From Xylogone sp. PMI_703 (lineage: Eukaryota > Ascomycota > Leotiomycetes), in contig JAJTUQ010000004.1 in the NCBI GenBank assembly GCA_021399445.1, forward strand, positions 1,054,001-1,118,000: 64,000 bases of DNA, given 5' to 3'. The translations under genes were made by a program, and so were the position numbers. This document shows positions 1 to 8,873 of this stretch, one piece after another. The notes under the pieces were generated by a model. It saw nothing but the letters and a program-made list of their open reading frames with translations. It was not told the DNA's origin and searched no databases. Each line of letters opens with the position of its first letter. Position 1 is the first letter of the stretch.

Positions 1-2000
1 GATTACTAATAACCTGTTGGTCCTCATCCTCATCTGAATCAATAACTATTGTATCGGGGATGGTATCTGCCGGCGCTGTAACCTGGGCCGGTGGTGTTGA
101 TGGAGGCTGCGCTGTAGCCGTCTTTGGCCTTTTATTGCGGAGCTCTTCGTAAAAGCTGCCAGAATCTTCTGGTGACTGAGCTCTTCTTTTGTTAGTCCTC
201 GATGGAGCCGAAATTTCTGTCATTTTGCCCTTTCCTTTATCCTTGGCTTTGGAAGCGGCCTGACGGTCTGTCTTTGACTCTGATCTAATGTTCTTGGTGA
301 TTCCTGTACCCCGAGCCCATGGTAAAGTGCGTTTCTTGGGCATAGGTGTGGGGCTAGGGGGCGTACTTTGTCGCCTAGGCGTATTTACTACCCTTGATGG
401 ACCACCACTTGAGCCTGCTACCGCGGCAGATGGGGGTGTGAGGGGTGCCCTGCCAGCTCCACGCTTCGATTTCTGAAGAGGCGTTCCGGAGACTGATGCC
501 GAAGATACACCTTTGCCCTTTCGATCCGACTTAGGCGGAGTGATAAAGTACGAAGCAATGCTACGCTGTTCATTGAAATTGGCTTTGCGAACAATCCACA
601 ACAAGGTTTCAAACTGTCCTTTAGTTTCATATAGCGGTGTCACGTCCACAGACGTGGCTTGACAAAGTGAAAACGTTGTCTTCACTATCTTTGGGTTCTT
701 CTTCACATCACACTCCAGCTTTAGATAATCGTGTTGGCTTTCCTCGCCTTCCTTCGTTGCAAGTAATGACCGAACAATTCGTACCGGTAGGACATATGTG
801 ACCCACTGCTTTATTGTCCATTGGAAATTCCTAACAAGGAACGAAAACAGCTTCTTTTCATTAAGAAAGGGATCCTTCGGTGCTGGAAGGCCCAAAAATA
901 CTTCAGAAGGAGACACAACTGGTTTGAGATAATTCTGGACGTGCTTCCATTCGGGAAACCCTAGCGGGATCTCATCCATCAGGCGGTTATCTCTTAGATA
1001 GAGAGCGAAATCTTTTGACGCCCACTGGCTGAGCCCTTCTGCAGACCCAGATGCTGCGCATAAGGACACACCTAAGCCCCTTCCAGCCGCCTGGAGAATA
1101 TCCTCTGGTAGAAGGTTGTTGATTTCTCTAAATTCACGGGGAGCGCCATTTAGGATTGCGTGAAGAATAAATCCTTCCCGGCCCATACTGGGATGCTGTC
1201 TCTCAATCTCCTCTAGGCTGTAAACTCGGAAGTGTTTGTAACTCTTTCGTATATCTTCTGCCCTTTCAGTAGAGGATGCAGCCCGAAAGTGAGACATGAT
1301 AAGCGTCTTGCAGCCAAAAGCTAGAGCATCACCATCATCGGACCAGACTGCATCAACAATTCCTTCCATTTCCATCTTTGCGCACTCAGCCTCGGCTTCG
1401 GCGGGAGCCTCGTGCCAGGGAATCCCGATATTTGTGAGGGTCTCTTGGAAGAGGAGAGACGGGGCATCGTGGCCAGGATATAGCTTTTTTCTCTCGCCCA
1501 CCAGCTTCGGATTATCGAAAACAAAATGGAGTTGGATGCCCAAATGCAATATACGCAAGGTATAAAACAGGATGTTGCGCTCGATTGGATTTACGTTCAC
1601 ATGTTTCCCAGCTCCTGCCGAGACATCTGGTTAGTATCACGGAGTCTCTATCCAGTCAAAGATACTCACGATCTCGGATCTCTTGCACAGTGGCAGCTGT
1701 CATGCTGCTATACCACCAGGAGCTGGCGTTGACAGCTAGCCTCGGCGAGCGGCCCGTCTTTTTGTGACAGTTGACCGCATAATCTACGATATCCACTAGC
1801 TCTCCCTTTAACAATTTGAACACACTGGAGGACAGATTAGCTGGCATAGCTCGAGACAATAAACACGTAATGCTAACCTTGTTGGACCCATCGAATGCTC
1901 TAGGTATTGGGGACCAAAGTGTGGGACCCAGGTGCACATGCGAAGGCGGAGAGCTCAACGGCAGCGCTGAAGCTTTGACTGCGGCCCGTCCCAACCCCAT
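1..2000 (-). CDS. Rad2/XPG-family (GEN1/Yen1-like) structure-specific nuclease, 3' end outside window
   Basis: Runs off the left edge on the minus strand. Proposed exons: 1878-2000, 1670-1805 and 1-1614; the 1615-1669 intron (55 bp, GTGAGT donor) is firm, the 1806-1877 intron is tentative (AAAG acceptor) and the start is uncertain. The XPG N-region shows RLAVNASSWWY and, after the firm intron, LQ-type beta strand ending FVFDNP. The XPG I-region reads EAPAEAEAECAKMEMEG, then SDDGDALAFG, so the acidic I-region residues are present. The residue aligned to the first catalytic Asp (VDAS in FEN1/GEN1) is Asn, about residue 67 in this model. The C-terminal third is basic and low-complexity, with nuclear-localisation-like KKR and KRR clusters, and ends at the window edge with IVIDSDEDED, a SUMO-interaction-like motif. 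Family members cut flap or Holliday-type junctions; activity here is doubtful because of the Asp-to-Asn change. Confidence 0.85.
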
Positions 2001-4069
2001 GCGGATGTGACAGCCGAACGGGAAAATAGGGTGGCTGGGGACAATCACGTGACTGACGGCTGAGCGGTGCATCTGGCGAATCACAGCAACTGTAATTGAA
2101 GAGTGTAGAAGGAAATAAGGCCTGAAGAAAGATTGAATCCCAGCGCATAGTTGATTAATAGCAATATATGTTTTGGCTTGCCGCTGTAAATTGACGCGCA
2201 CAGCTAGCTTTGATTCACTTGGACAAGGTTCGCGTATCTCGCATATGGCTATCCCTACTACGGTACTACTTGTATGAATCTATCACTGCTGTACCTGGCA
2301 CCGCTACATAAGCAAACAATATTACCCTATGACAGTCTCCGTAGCCGGCTAAAAAGAGTGTGCATTATGACTATTAGTTACTTATATCAGCTAATAACGT
2401 AGTTCCCAGCCCCGCTAGACAAAACCCGCAAGCCCAACACCACCATGATTTGTTAGATAATATTATAAAAAGTAGCTAACACTCTCGTTCAGCCGTCCAA
2501 TTGATACACTTTGATGAATAGGGTCTTTGGTTCTTGAAATAACTATCAGTGTATTATTAAGTATAAGAAATGCATATCGACGGGGCTAAATCTCAGAAAC
2601 ATTTCAGTTAAAAAGTACGGGGGTACAAAATAATTGAATACAGTGTCTTAGTTATATGACAATGTATCATTAAGTTCGATAGAGAGAATTTTGTTTGACA
2701 CCGCCTTGAGTGCTAAGACTGAACGGCTATACAAACATTCTTTGTACATATAGATTAGCACCCACTCCCACTGTTCTTAAGAATCATGTCATCAACTCCA
2801 ATACGTTGTGACAGTCAATGTCCGGTTAGCCGTACATCCGGCGATACAAGAACACCACTAACCTACGTAATCAGTTACGGATTTCTTGCTACGCCCTCGG
2901 GAGAATTCGGTATTCACTTAGAATTGGTCATATGCAGTATCTGAGATTTCATACAATGAGGGTCTGGAATTGGCACCTTAACACACTGAATTCCGAACCC
3001 TACACAGAGCCCAATATGTCACTATTTCTTCATATTTCGTGGAAATCAGACTTATGAATACTCATTAGCAGGCCCACAGAGCAGGCAGATTCGGAAGGTG
3101 ATTTATCTTGGCTAGACTATTGTGCCTAATCGTATGCTCGGAACTTGACCGCACGGAAAAAATTCCAGATTTGGCAGCTAATGCCCAATGCTTATTCACT
3201 AGATGCTTTTCTGTGAAACTTCAAGAATAACGGGCAGCGTGGCTTGCCAGGGCTTAGTTTAAGTGCGTGCTCTTACCTACCGTATGAAGAATAAGTTGCT
3301 CTACATCCTAGCCCCGGGTAGCTCGTCTAGGACATGATTTAGAATAAGAATTCCCACGATCCTACCCACCATCGCCCTTGAAGGATGAATTCGGCTAGTA
3401 ATAGTCTTGTTATTTTAGATTTTATGCTAATGCTAGTCAGAAATAAGCAGCTGGATATACCAAATGCCACCTTACTGGATACTGCAAGTCTTCTCGTCAG
3501 CACTACGAATGGGGGGTCCACTTTTCCGCTGTGGTGACGCGGGACCAACGCAAAGTATGACTTCAAGCGCTGCTGGGCTGATCCCGTAAGCCTGGTAGCA
3601 GGTAAACTTGCCCGGGCCATATCAGGCCTATTTGAACCACCTCCGGTCGTTTCATTTCCTCTTATCTAGTCTATCTTCCATAATTTAGGCACTAAATATC
3701 TTTGACAAGAAATTGTCACAAATATATGAACGCCAGATAAGCCAATCTTTAGCTGGCCATCATTGGTTGTTTTGACACGAGCCTCACTTAGGTCAAATGT
3801 TGTACCACTACAGTTGCTTTAGTAACAAAGGTTTATGGTTATGGTCACTACATTGAGGATACGTATCACACCCAGACTGTAACAGTGGGAAACTATAGTA
3901 ATTACTTTTTGTTTATACTCTCGTAGACATGCAGCTCTGTCGATTTATTTACGAGATGCTCACACAATATTCGAAAGCCGACGCCTTGGATAGATCACCC
4001 ATACCATGGTCATAGCTGGCTGTACCGTTCTACCAACCGCCGGATATAGTTGGCGATGCTACCACTATC
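2001..4069. other. Gene-free stretch between nuclease and RiPP precursor
   Basis: About 2.07 kb with many stops in all frames. The longest minus-strand frame (3339-3620) has no recognisable motif or splice partner. I saw no tRNA, large repeat or transposon signature. It contains the downstream flank of the precursor and the upstream region of the nuclease. Confidence 0.5.
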
Positions 4070-4491
4070 TTATTCTTTCTTCCATTCATAACTGGCAACA
4101 TTGTCAGTTCCCCGTGCTTTCTTCCATTGATAGCTGGCAACGCTGTCTGTATCGCGTTCTTTCTTCCATTCATAACTAGCAGCAGCATCGGTGTCGCGCT
4201 CCTTCTTCCACTGGTAGCTAGCAACGTTGTCTGTATCACGAGCCTTCTTCCATTGATAACTGGCAACATTGTCCGTATCTCGACCCTTCTTCCATTCATA
4301 ACTGGCAACGTTATCGGTATCCCGGGCTTTCTTCCATTGATAGCTGGCAGCATTATCCGAATCCCTCTTGTCCTGGATGTGATGGTAAGCAGTTGTAAAT
4401 GCCGAGTATTGAGGAGATACTATACGGGAGTTGGGGCAGCAGCAATTGATGCCGCAAATGCAATAACACTAAGAATAACTGATGCCTTCAT
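4070..4491 (-). CDS. Repeat-containing secreted RiPP precursor peptide (dikaritin-like)
   Basis: Two exons, 4426-4491 and 4070-4372, with a 53-bp intron (donor GTATAG, acceptor ATCCAG); the frame closes to 122 residues. Exon 1 encodes a clear signal peptide (MKASVILSVIAFAASIAAA, then PTP). Exon 2 starts DKR and holds seven consecutive 14-residue repeats of the form xR-D-T-D-N-V-A-S-Y-[Q/E]-W-K-K. Four copies carry YQW and three carry YEW; x is Ala, Gly or Glu. Each unit is bounded by Lys-Lys, with Lys-Arg before the first, the sites expected for Kex2-type cleavage in the Golgi. Precursors of ustiloxin, phomopsin and asperipin have this same layout: signal peptide, repeated core and dibasic linkers beside UstYa genes. 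It is divergent from two UstYa genes 571 bp away, which fits. The core sequence matches no RiPP I know; the final product and its activity are unknown. Confidence 0.88.
4073..4372 (-). repeat. Seven tandem 42-bp coding repeats of the RiPP precursor
   Basis: The repeats keep the reading frame exactly, and differences fall mostly at third codon positions or at the Gln/Glu, Asn/Ser/Ala and Ala/Gly/Glu positions. That pattern suggests selection on the peptide and not mere slippage. The first unit has Ser for Thr and Ala for Val. The last unit has Gly for the conserved Asp and ends in Glu-stop. Confidence 0.95.
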
Positions 4492-5062
4492 CTTTATTAA
4501 TCGATGGTGAAATTGGCTTGAATATATTCCTATCACACTATATCGATGAAGCTTGGGAGAGAAAATCCAAAAGTAACATCTCCAACTGTCTTTTTAAATA
4601 TATTCCCTTGATTCAGTATCTACTAACCCCGCTATTCAAAAACCAGAATTTGTCAACTGTCAGCAAAATAGTTTGAATTTTAGTAGATACACTTTGCAAT
4701 ATACAGAAGGTGGCTAGACTTCAGCTTCGATCACATTCTTCACTCTGTGCATCTACCAACCTTAGAATGCAAATGTGGAAGGTCGAGTAGTACAAAAAGC
4801 TGAAAATTAACATCGGAGGTCTTAGTTGCTACAAATGGAAGGTAACATTACTTGGCATTGTGGGTTGTAGGTGTGAACTGTAGATTAGGAAACAAGAGAA
4901 CTAATGCAGTAGTGCAAACCGTCACGTATGATGTAGTGCCTTTACTGGTCCATGTATTTTATGATTGTCTAATCTCTGATGAATGATCCTATTTCATTGT
5001 CCCTTGAAAATAGCATTCGAAGTATCATATCTTTGATCAAAGCTAATTGCAGTTGACATAGG
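4492..5062. promoter_or_regulatory. Divergent intergenic region shared by the RiPP precursor and UstYa gene 1
   Basis: 571 bp between two head-to-head start codons. It is AT-rich and has no ORF worth reporting. It probably holds both promoters and could co-regulate precursor and oxidase. No regulator-binding site can be named with confidence. Confidence 0.5.
4593..4602 (-). promoter_or_regulatory. Possible TATA box of the RiPP precursor
   Basis: On the minus strand the bases read TATATTTAAA, about 100 bp upstream of the precursor start codon. The placement is reasonable for a fungal TATA element, but AT-rich matches are common here. Confidence 0.3.
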
Positions 5063-5958
5063 ATGACAAAAGAGAATGAAGACGTTCTCCAGGAGGAATT
5101 GAGCCCATTTCTGGGCTCCCTGCCATATCCCAGAGAGAAGGTTCCAGTTCACCGGAGGCTATCAGCGCTTACATACTGCCTTATCACATTACTCGGCATC
5201 TCTGTCACCTGCAATGTCTTGACGTATTACTATATACACACCATATCTTATCTAGACAGCACTTGTGTACTGTATACACAGCAGAACCGTATGTTTTCAT
5301 CCATCTCACTTGCTTTCCAATTCCGATTTGCATTCCAACTCACCCCCCTTTCTTAGCTACCCCTATTGATATTCCAATTCATTACACCACTGTCAACTAT
5401 GATGGGACCTTCCTTGCAAACAGAACAACCGATTATCGTCTGCCAGCATCTCCCGCTGTAGATGAGGCATGGGAAGCTCTTGGTACCAAGTCCCAGCCTC
5501 TCCTCCTAAGTCCATCCCAAGCCAGTCGAGCTGGGATTAGCCACGACCACCTCAAAACTCCTTCCGGCGACTTCCCCGTCATATTCGAGTTTAACCACCA
5601 TTTACACTGTCTTAACTTGGTGCGCAAAGCAGCCTTTTTCAACTACGACTATTATTCCGCCCCTGACGCACCTGAGCGACACATAGGCGCAAATGAGGAG
5701 ACCGTCGTAAAACATGTAACTCACTGTATTGACATGCTACGGCAAGTAATCCAGTGCAAACCTGATTTAGGGGTGTTCGGGCAGTATTGGGTAAAAGATC
5801 CACAGCAGGGGATAGATGGGGCATTTGTGGATTTTAATACGGATCACAAGTGTATAGACTGGGAGCCGGTAAGGAAATGGGTGTATGATCATCAGAACCT
5901 GGATAATATCATAGTAGAGTTGAAAGAAGGCGACAAAATTCTGGATATTGCGCCATAG
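5063..5958 (+). CDS. UstYa-family (DUF3328) oxidase-like protein 1
   Basis: Exons 5063-5288 and 5357-5958 (68-bp intron, GTATGT donor, CTTAG acceptor), 275 residues. A single transmembrane segment at about residues 34-57 follows a short cytosolic N-terminus. The luminal part carries both family hallmarks: HHLHC (about 156-160) and HVTHC (about 195-199), plus a late DHKCIDW motif. UstYa proteins install oxidative crosslinks and cyclisation on RiPP core peptides in the secretory pathway (ustiloxin, asperipin). The paired HxxHC motifs are thought to bind the metal or catalytic centre. It lies head-to-head with the repeat precursor and 0.8 kb before a second UstYa gene on the same strand, so it probably acts on that precursor. 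Which residues it couples cannot be read from sequence. Confidence 0.92.
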
Positions 5959-6775
5959 TTACGATAGCTTGGGCACAATAGAAATTAAATCTACTCCTCA
6001 TTTAATGTGACACCCTTCCCTATCGACTAGTTTCCACATCGATGTGTGTGGATATCTGGGGGATTGAACACACTCGCAGGTCCTCATCGACTCTCGGCAT
6101 CTTGCGTAGCTGAGACAAGGGATAGCGTTCAGCTGGTAAGTTTTCAGTAGTTTGTTTAGGCCGAGTAAAGGCGTTTGCATAGTACACCACTTTAGCCAGG
6201 AAAGGAATGTATCCGGTATCGGGAGAAACCCATTGGTTCTAGCCTTGGTATTTCTTATTGAGCTTCCAACTAAAGCTAGAACTAACAACCAAGAATGCTA
6301 TTTACTATTCCTTATCTATCTATTCTTGTTCCACTTAAATCGACGGCCAGAATAGCACCTAGCCCATTTCCTATCTACTTCTACACTCTTCCCCTGGCAG
6401 GATAGCTGATGGGTGCAATCTGTGTATACGTCATGAGACCCAGAGTCGAGGGATAAACAATTTAGCAGATTTCTTGGCGATAATGCCGGTCTACTGTCGA
6501 ATGTATTCTCCGGCATTTGAAGTTTCCAAAATAGTCAATTCTATTATCAACTCCCTGAATAGGGATCGTGCACCGCGCTAGCGCTTATACAGATTAAGCA
6601 ACAGCTGCATGCCCAATACTGTCGAGAGCTGGTTACAGCCTGCTTGGTAAGAGTTTTACCATGTTTAGCATTGCTTAGTCTTCTCCCGTTTTACATTGTT
6701 ACCTCTGGCCTACGTTTTCCATGGCTGTTATACTTTGACTTTGCTAGGCACTTTGTCACGTATCCAGACTGCAGC
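5959..6775. other. Spacer between the two UstYa genes
   Basis: 817 bp without a supportable gene. A plus-strand frame from 6644 continues into the second UstYa gene, but the family-like N-terminus starts at 6776, so the extension is treated as leader. An imperfect inverted repeat (ggttctagcc ... aagctagaact) lies near 6235-6285. Confidence 0.5.
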
Positions 6776-7690
6776 ATGGCAAGGTCAAGTTCTAGCTCTG
6801 ATGAAAACCATAATCTGCTGAAATCTGAGATAGAGAATTTGTCTCAGCGGCAAAATGGAAGTAGGAAGTCTGGACTTACGTTGATGCACTTTCTCGTCGT
6901 AGCCCTGTTCAGCTCGGCGATTTCAATTGCAGCAAGTTTGATTGTATTACAAACTCTCCGGCCGAAGGCAGAACCAAGTAACCCTAAGGAGTTACTTCCT
7001 GGGTTCGATATTCCTCCTCGTAAGTTGGAGTGACATACTTTCTAGAACGGTTGTAGACTAAAAGTTCCAGTTGGATCTTTGGAGAAAGCGTTCATGCCTG
7101 AGCGAGTATTTGAAGATCCTCGCTCAGATAAAGGCTACGAGGCATGGATGAATCTCTTCCCAAGTAAGACCCCTGCATTCTTGTTTAGATGTTTCGAATT
7201 TCTAACATACACACGTATAGTGGGGAAGGGTTACATATCAGTAGATAAAATGATCAGTGAACATTCAGTACCCGATTTCGTCCAAAAACTGAGCACAGAT
7301 GGTTCCGGAAGATTTTGCATAGCAGCTTTCCACCAACTACATTGCCTGGTATAATACTGCATTGCATATTCCCATAATACTATCCATGTCACAGCTAATA
7401 ACGTCCGTTAGTATCTTCTTCAAGGAGACCTTTTTGAAGCCTTAGAAGGGAATATTACCAGCCCTCGATCGCACACGCTTCATTGTTTAGACTATCTCAG
7501 AGAAAGTATCCTCTGTGCAGCTGACTCTACTTTAGAGCCATTTAGATCTCCATTTGACAGCATGGCGCATCGGACAGGTATTGATGGTTATGGTACTCCA
7601 CATCAGTGTCGAGATTTTAACAAACTTCACGCTTTTGCTGAACGATATCGATATAACGATGAGAAGGACTTTGAGCGATTCGAAGGCTAA
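6776..7690 (+). CDS. UstYa-family (DUF3328) oxidase-like protein 2
   Basis: Four exons: 6776-7019, 7065-7163, 7221-7348 and 7412-7690; introns are 45, 57 and 63 bp, all GT-AG, and the frame closes to 249 residues. The N-terminus is Ser-rich and polar, followed by one transmembrane segment (about 35-58). After it come the family pattern MNLFPMGKGYISV, then FHQLHC (HxxHC at 152-156), SHTLHC (HxxHC at 178-182) and a final PHQCRDF motif. The start at 6776 gives the usual short cytosolic tail; an in-frame ATG at 6644 would add an odd hydrophobic extension. It differs strongly from the first UstYa protein, so it is not a recent duplicate. UstYa enzymes often work in pairs on one precursor, which this arrangement suggests. 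Confidence 0.9.
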
Positions 7691-8120
7691 GGCCTTCCCT
7701 CATGTCCATATAGTTTGAATTTAATTATGAATAGAAGTAATGACCCTGAATGGTATTATGTGCATAGTCTATGAAGGCTATCTCGGTGGCTGACGGAACA
7801 GAGAGGAGAATTTCAATATCAGCATATAGGAATAGTTATATTTCATTTATGGGGTGTAAGTATCTGGAGAAGATCGAGTAGAGAATGCTAAACTCCATCA
7901 TAGCCTGTGAAGGAGGTTTGTAGTACAGAGGAAGAGAAGGCTAGGTATGGACGAACACAAGCCTCTGTCATCTATGTTTGGTGATTGGGAGATCCGCCAG
8001 CACCTGGTTAAGAAGGTAGCCCTGAGCAGAAATCATACTTATAATATCATCACAGAAAGCTTATAAACAATGAGGTCATAGTTACGAGAAGTAAATCATT
8101 TCAATTCAAAATATTAGTTA
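7691..8120. other. Convergent 3' intergenic region
   Basis: 430 bp between the second UstYa gene and the convergent cyclotransferase-like gene. No ORF or repeat; presumably two 3' UTRs. Confidence 0.5.
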
Positions 8121-8873
8121 TCATCTAAATATCCTCGTACCCCTCCCAGACTTGAGGAGAGGCCGAACATAGCTATCAACGTACTCACGAGATATACCTT
8201 GCTCTATGGCATTTGCAGGCCCTACTTCCATCCTATGGATATACTCATCCCAAGGTGTTCCATCCTTAATATATCTTGGACTGATATAAACGAGCGCCAT
8301 GATTGATTCAGCTTTAGCCTCTGCTTCCACGACTTGTGTATCTGTTGGCTGCTCCACTTCTTGATAGCTACTTGCTTGTCCATCTGCAAGTGTATTCACT
8401 GTCATGCCATCTAACTTAGGTTCAGGCCGATCAACAGTTGACCGATGCGCATTTAGTTCTTTATCCAGCTGCTGTTGGGCTTTTTGCTCGCTAAAGTCTA
8501 GGATATCAACGACCGTTATGCCTCCTAAGCCTCGTTTTGCAGACCAAAATTCCACTTCCTGAAGGTGCTTCTCATAGGCCGTCGGAACCCCTTCGCTACG
8601 GTCCAAACTCCTCTCATCGCTGGGTGACAAACGGTAACAGAGACCATCGACAAAAGAGCCTGGGTCCTCTGATGGGACTACATTCGCATATCCACGCTCG
8701 TTAATCTGGAATCTATAATTATGAAGTCGCCCGCGGCCAACAAAGACACTTGAGGGACAGCGTGCAGCCATCTGGCCAAATGCGAGGTTACTGCCATATG
8801 CGAAGTAAATCGTTTCTGGCTGTGCCGATGAATGGGGACTTGGCGTCTCAGAGACCAAAGTTTGATGGTACAT
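8121..8873 (-). CDS. Gamma-glutamylcyclotransferase-like (AIG2/GGCT fold) protein
   Basis: Single exon, 250 residues from the first ATG at 8873. The GGCT signature YFAYGSNL lies near the N-terminus, followed by GLCYRLS and then LDRSEGV, whose Glu corresponds to the catalytic acid of GGCT enzymes. An insert rich in Gln, Glu and Thr (about residues 155-195) separates the core from the C-terminal ISPRYIKDGTPWDEYIHRM part. GGCT enzymes release 5-oxoproline from gamma-glutamyl peptides or amines in the cytosol; exact substrate specificity varies and cannot be assigned. It is convergent with the UstYa pair, so membership in the RiPP cluster is possible but not shown. Confidence 0.85.
   Translation of the reverse strand: MYHQTLVSETPSPHSSAQPETIYFAYGSNLAFGQMAARCPSSVFVGRGRLHNYRFQINERGYANVVPSEDPGSFVDGLCYRLSPSDERSLDRSEGVPTAYEKHLQEVEFWSAKRGLGGITVVDILDFSEQKAQQQLDKELNAHRSTVDRPEPKLDGMTVNTLADGQASSYQEVEQPTDTQVVEAEAKAESIMALVYISPRYIKDGTPWDEYIHRMEVGPANAIEQGISREYVDSYVRPLLKSGRGTRIFR

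Noticed and set aside
3339..3620. 93-codon minus-strand frame
   Set aside because: No domain, signal peptide, start context or splice partner; base composition fits non-coding DNA.
4073..4372. CRISPR-like regular repeat
   Set aside because: The 42-bp units are contiguous with no unique spacers and encode peptide repeats in a eukaryotic gene.
4030..4510. Open frames antisense or out of frame to the precursor repeats (4127-4510 plus, 4030-4353 minus)
   Set aside because: They exist only because the 42-bp repeat keeps all frames open. Only the spliced minus-strand frame has a signal peptide, dibasic spacing and a codon-3 substitution pattern.
6644..6775. Upstream ATG giving the second UstYa protein a longer N-terminus
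   Set aside because: It would add an extra hydrophobic segment before the polar tail; the family has a short cytosolic tail and a single helix, which the 6776 start gives.
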